Assembly: GCA_016873295.1 (NCBI GenBank)
Contig: VGXM01000025.1
Coordinates: 1-42,553, forward strand
Length of the DNA stretch: 42,553 bases
Reading direction: 5' to 3'
Source of the DNA: Phycisphaerae bacterium
GTDB lineage: Bacteria > Planctomycetota > Phycisphaerae > Phycisphaerales > UBA1924
How positions within the stretch are numbered: the first letter of the stretch is position 1; each line of letters starts with the position of its first letter. Shown here piece after piece: positions 40,933 to 42,553 of this stretch. Below the pieces are notes generated by a model. It was not told the origin of the DNA and searched no databases. It was given only the letters and a program-made list of their open reading frames with translations. A program made the translations under genes and the position numbers.

Positions 40933-42553
40933 CTACGGACAGGGCGCCGGCAGATGCAACTCGAGCTTCTGACGGTCAATGCCGCCCGGCAGGTGCCCGT
41001 CGAAGATGCCGTCGAAGTTCCAGTCCGCGTAGGGGTTGCACGAGGGGTGCGGTGGCGGATTCAGAGCGCATTGTGCGGAGTGAGCGCTCAGGAGAGTCAG
41101 ATCGCTCTGCTGGTGCGCTTCGTTCCTGTCGTAGTCGCTCGCGCACCAGGAGAGGCGCGTGAGCATGAGGCGGAGCGCGTCGCGGAAGGGCCAGGCGTGC
41201 GGAGGGAGCGGCTCCGGGTGCATGTTGGAGACGTCGGAGGCGAACCCGGTGGAGTAGAGGTCGATCTCCAGCGCCGTGGGGTCTGGCGTGCCGGGCCGCG
41301 GCATGGTGACGTCCCGGAGCATGTCATCGCGCAGGGCGTCCCCGGATCCCAGCGCGCTGATTCGATCGAACTTGCCGGGGGCGGTGGCCTCGACGCGGGC
41401 GATGTCGGCATCGTCGCCGGGGCGCTCGTTGCCGATGAGGAGGATGGAGGCGGAGGTGGGCGTGGTCTGCGGGTCGATGCCCGAGCGGGCCAGGCTCGCG
41501 GCCGCGGCGCGGAAACCGGCCCCGACGCGGTTGCTCGGAGGGTCGGCGGGATGCACGCGCGAATGGGTGGCGCCCAGGCGCCGGGCAAAGAGCGGCGCGG
41601 TGGTGGCGTCCATCACCGTCCAGGGCATCACGACCTGGGCCCCCTGCTCGAGCACCTCGCGCGTGGTGTGGACGATCGCGTTCATCTGAACGGCGAGGGC
41701 GCGCGTCCCGCCGCCGGGGTTCTGCTGCCCCAGGTGGGGGATCACCAGCGGGTCGGCGACGGTTTCGCGGAGCGCCCTGAGCATCGACGGGAACTCCGGG
41801 TCGGCCCAGATGACCATGCTCTCCGACTGGTCGAGCACCAGCGAGACCTGGAAGCCGACGTACTCCGGCGCCGCGGGCGCCATCAGCGAGACGAAGGCGT
41901 CGGCGTAGCCGGCGCCGGTCACGGGGGCCGCGCCCGGGCCGGGGTCCAGGTCGATGGTGTACTGGCCCGGCGCGGCGTCGGGCCTGCCGAACCACCCCGT
42001 CAGGGCGAAGCGGTCGGTGTACGCCGGGTCGAAGGCGATCGCCGTCGCCGACTCGTCCAGGTTGCCCCCGAGCCGGTACGCCCACTCCACCGCGCCCGTG
42101 ATGGGATGGAAGCGGGCGGCGAAGGCGTCCAGCCCGTCGGGGGTGAGCACCGTCGAGCCGAAGGCGATGGAGGGATCGGCGCACGGCGTGCCCGGCGCGT
42201 AGGGGCAGCCGACCTGCCCGGTGAAGACGGGTCGGCCCAGGCCGTCGACCGCCACCGACAGCACGCGGTCGTCGCCCGACGCGCTCGGGTTGAACATCCA
42301 CTTGACAAGCCCGGCGTCCTGGATCGCGGCGAAGTAGAGGTCGCGCCCGGCGCCGGCGGTCCAGCCGCCCACGAAGGCGAGCGTGGTCAGATTCGCGTCG
42401 TCGTTGACGCCCAGGGCCACGCACGCGGCCTCGTCGTCGCCAGCCGTGCCGAAGGTGTACACCCACAGGGGCGTCAGTTCGTCCGCAGCGCCCGTGAACC
42501 GGTAGCGGGCCACGAACAGGTCGCGCCCGCCCTGGCTGATCCTGATGTCCGGA
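40933..42553 (-). CDS. Secreted beta-propeller/vWA-like protein, 5' end outside window
   Basis: At least 539 residues are visible; the frame stays open to the edge (42553) and its first visible residues continue a repeat (GGRDLFVARYRFTG vs AGRDLYFAAIQDAG), so the start lies upstream and the GTG at 42513 is not the true start. Residues before ~200 resemble SBBP-type beta-propeller repeats (VAVDGLGRPVFTGQV, IAFDPAYTDRFALTGWFG). Then a vWA-like domain follows: VSLVLDQSESMV has the metal-site DxSxS, and MPWTVMDATTAPLFARRLGA and TSASILLIGNERPGDDADIARV fit DUF1194-type domains. The C-terminus ends with one calcium-loop-like DWNFDGIFDG. It is cotranscribed with the HAF gene and is probably exported. 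Confidence 0.8.
   Translation of the reverse strand, partial: PDIRISQGGRDLFVARYRFTGAADELTPLWVYTFGTAGDDEAACVALGVNDDANLTTLAFVGGWTAGAGRDLYFAAIQDAGLVKWMFNPSASGDDRVLSVAVDGLGRPVFTGQVGCPYAPGTPCADPSIAFGSTVLTPDGLDAFAARFHPITGAVEWAYRLGGNLDESATAIAFDPAYTDRFALTGWFGRPDAAPGQYTIDLDPGPGAAPVTGAGYADAFVSLMAPAAPEYVGFQVSLVLDQSESMVIWADPEFPSMLRALRETVADPLVIPHLGQQNPGGGTRALAVQMNAIVHTTREVLEQGAQVVMPWTVMDATTAPLFARRLGATHSRVHPADPPSNRVGAGFRAAAASLARSGIDPQTTPTSASILLIGNERPGDDADIARVEATAPGKFDRISALGSGDALRDDMLRDVTMPRPGTPDPTALEIDLYSTGFASDVSNMHPEPLPPHAWPFRDALRLMLTRLSWCASDYDRNEAHQQSDLTLLSAHSAQCALNPPPHPSCNPYADWNFDGIFDGHLPGGIDRQKLELHLPAPCP

Noticed and set aside
1-42553. CRISPR array, toxin-antitoxin pair or phage defence island
   Set aside because: No regularly spaced repeats, and no paired small toxin-like genes or recognised defence nucleases; the lone methyltransferase has no partner.

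Overview
The window is a very GC-rich (roughly 70%+) bacterial chromosome segment, most likely from a planctomycete of the Phycisphaerae type. Three things point there: secreted proteins ending in paired acidic calcium-loop segments of the GC-type dockerin kind common in that group, Gram-negative envelope genes (lpxK, hldE, dsbD), and an oversized SecA. The assignment is an inference; no rRNA is present.

Layout. 1-712 is a mobile-element graveyard: two head-to-head IS3-family orfA fragments with recognisable IS3 ends, then a decayed reading frame beside tRNA-Leu(UAA). 836-4302 holds a lipoprotein, the rpsP-trmD-rplS ribosomal operon closed by a terminator, and an NAD(P)H-dependent MDR oxidoreductase. 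4480-8742 is a minus-strand envelope cluster (maf, small membrane protein, lpxK, hldE, ASCH protein). 8877-13012 carries a nitrilase-family amidase, an FHA-type IV pilus/type II secretion ATPase fusion, and serS. 13029-16907 carries an orphan DNA adenine methyltransferase directly behind tRNA-Gly(GCC), then dsbD.

17079-28781 is a long plus-strand run: a solitary fliM, then nusA-infB-ylxP-like-rbfA-HhH-GPD protein-TPR lipoprotein-yebC. These tie transcription elongation, initiation of translation and ribosome maturation together. The usual rimM (rpsP operon), and rimP and ylxR (nusA operon) are not at their customary places. A 387-base structured leader with a terminator-like hairpin precedes nusA.

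28784-34004 is mixed: a TIM-barrel isomerase-like protein, a small membrane protein coupled to nth, a minus-strand oligopeptide ABC ATPase coupled to a diamine-type acetyltransferase, a prepilin, and a winged-helix-like protein behind a near-perfect sigma-70 promoter. 34152-34214 is a perfect 20-bp inverted repeat between convergent genes. 34267-38304 is an unusually long secA. The end carries a stand-alone TSCPD domain protein, a patch of short palindromic and tandem repeats, and two secreted proteins (HAF-repeat/dockerin and beta-propeller/vWA), the last running off the window edge.

Genes are densely packed. Four-base GTGA or ATGA start/stop overlaps occur at five junctions, and TTG starts are used by rpsP, fliM, infB and yebC. 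I did not find a CRISPR array, an integrase, a complete mobile element or an obvious defence island. The most promising undescribed signals are the nusA leader, the regulator with its consensus promoter, the FHA-ATPase fusion and the methyltransferase lacking an ordinary start codon.
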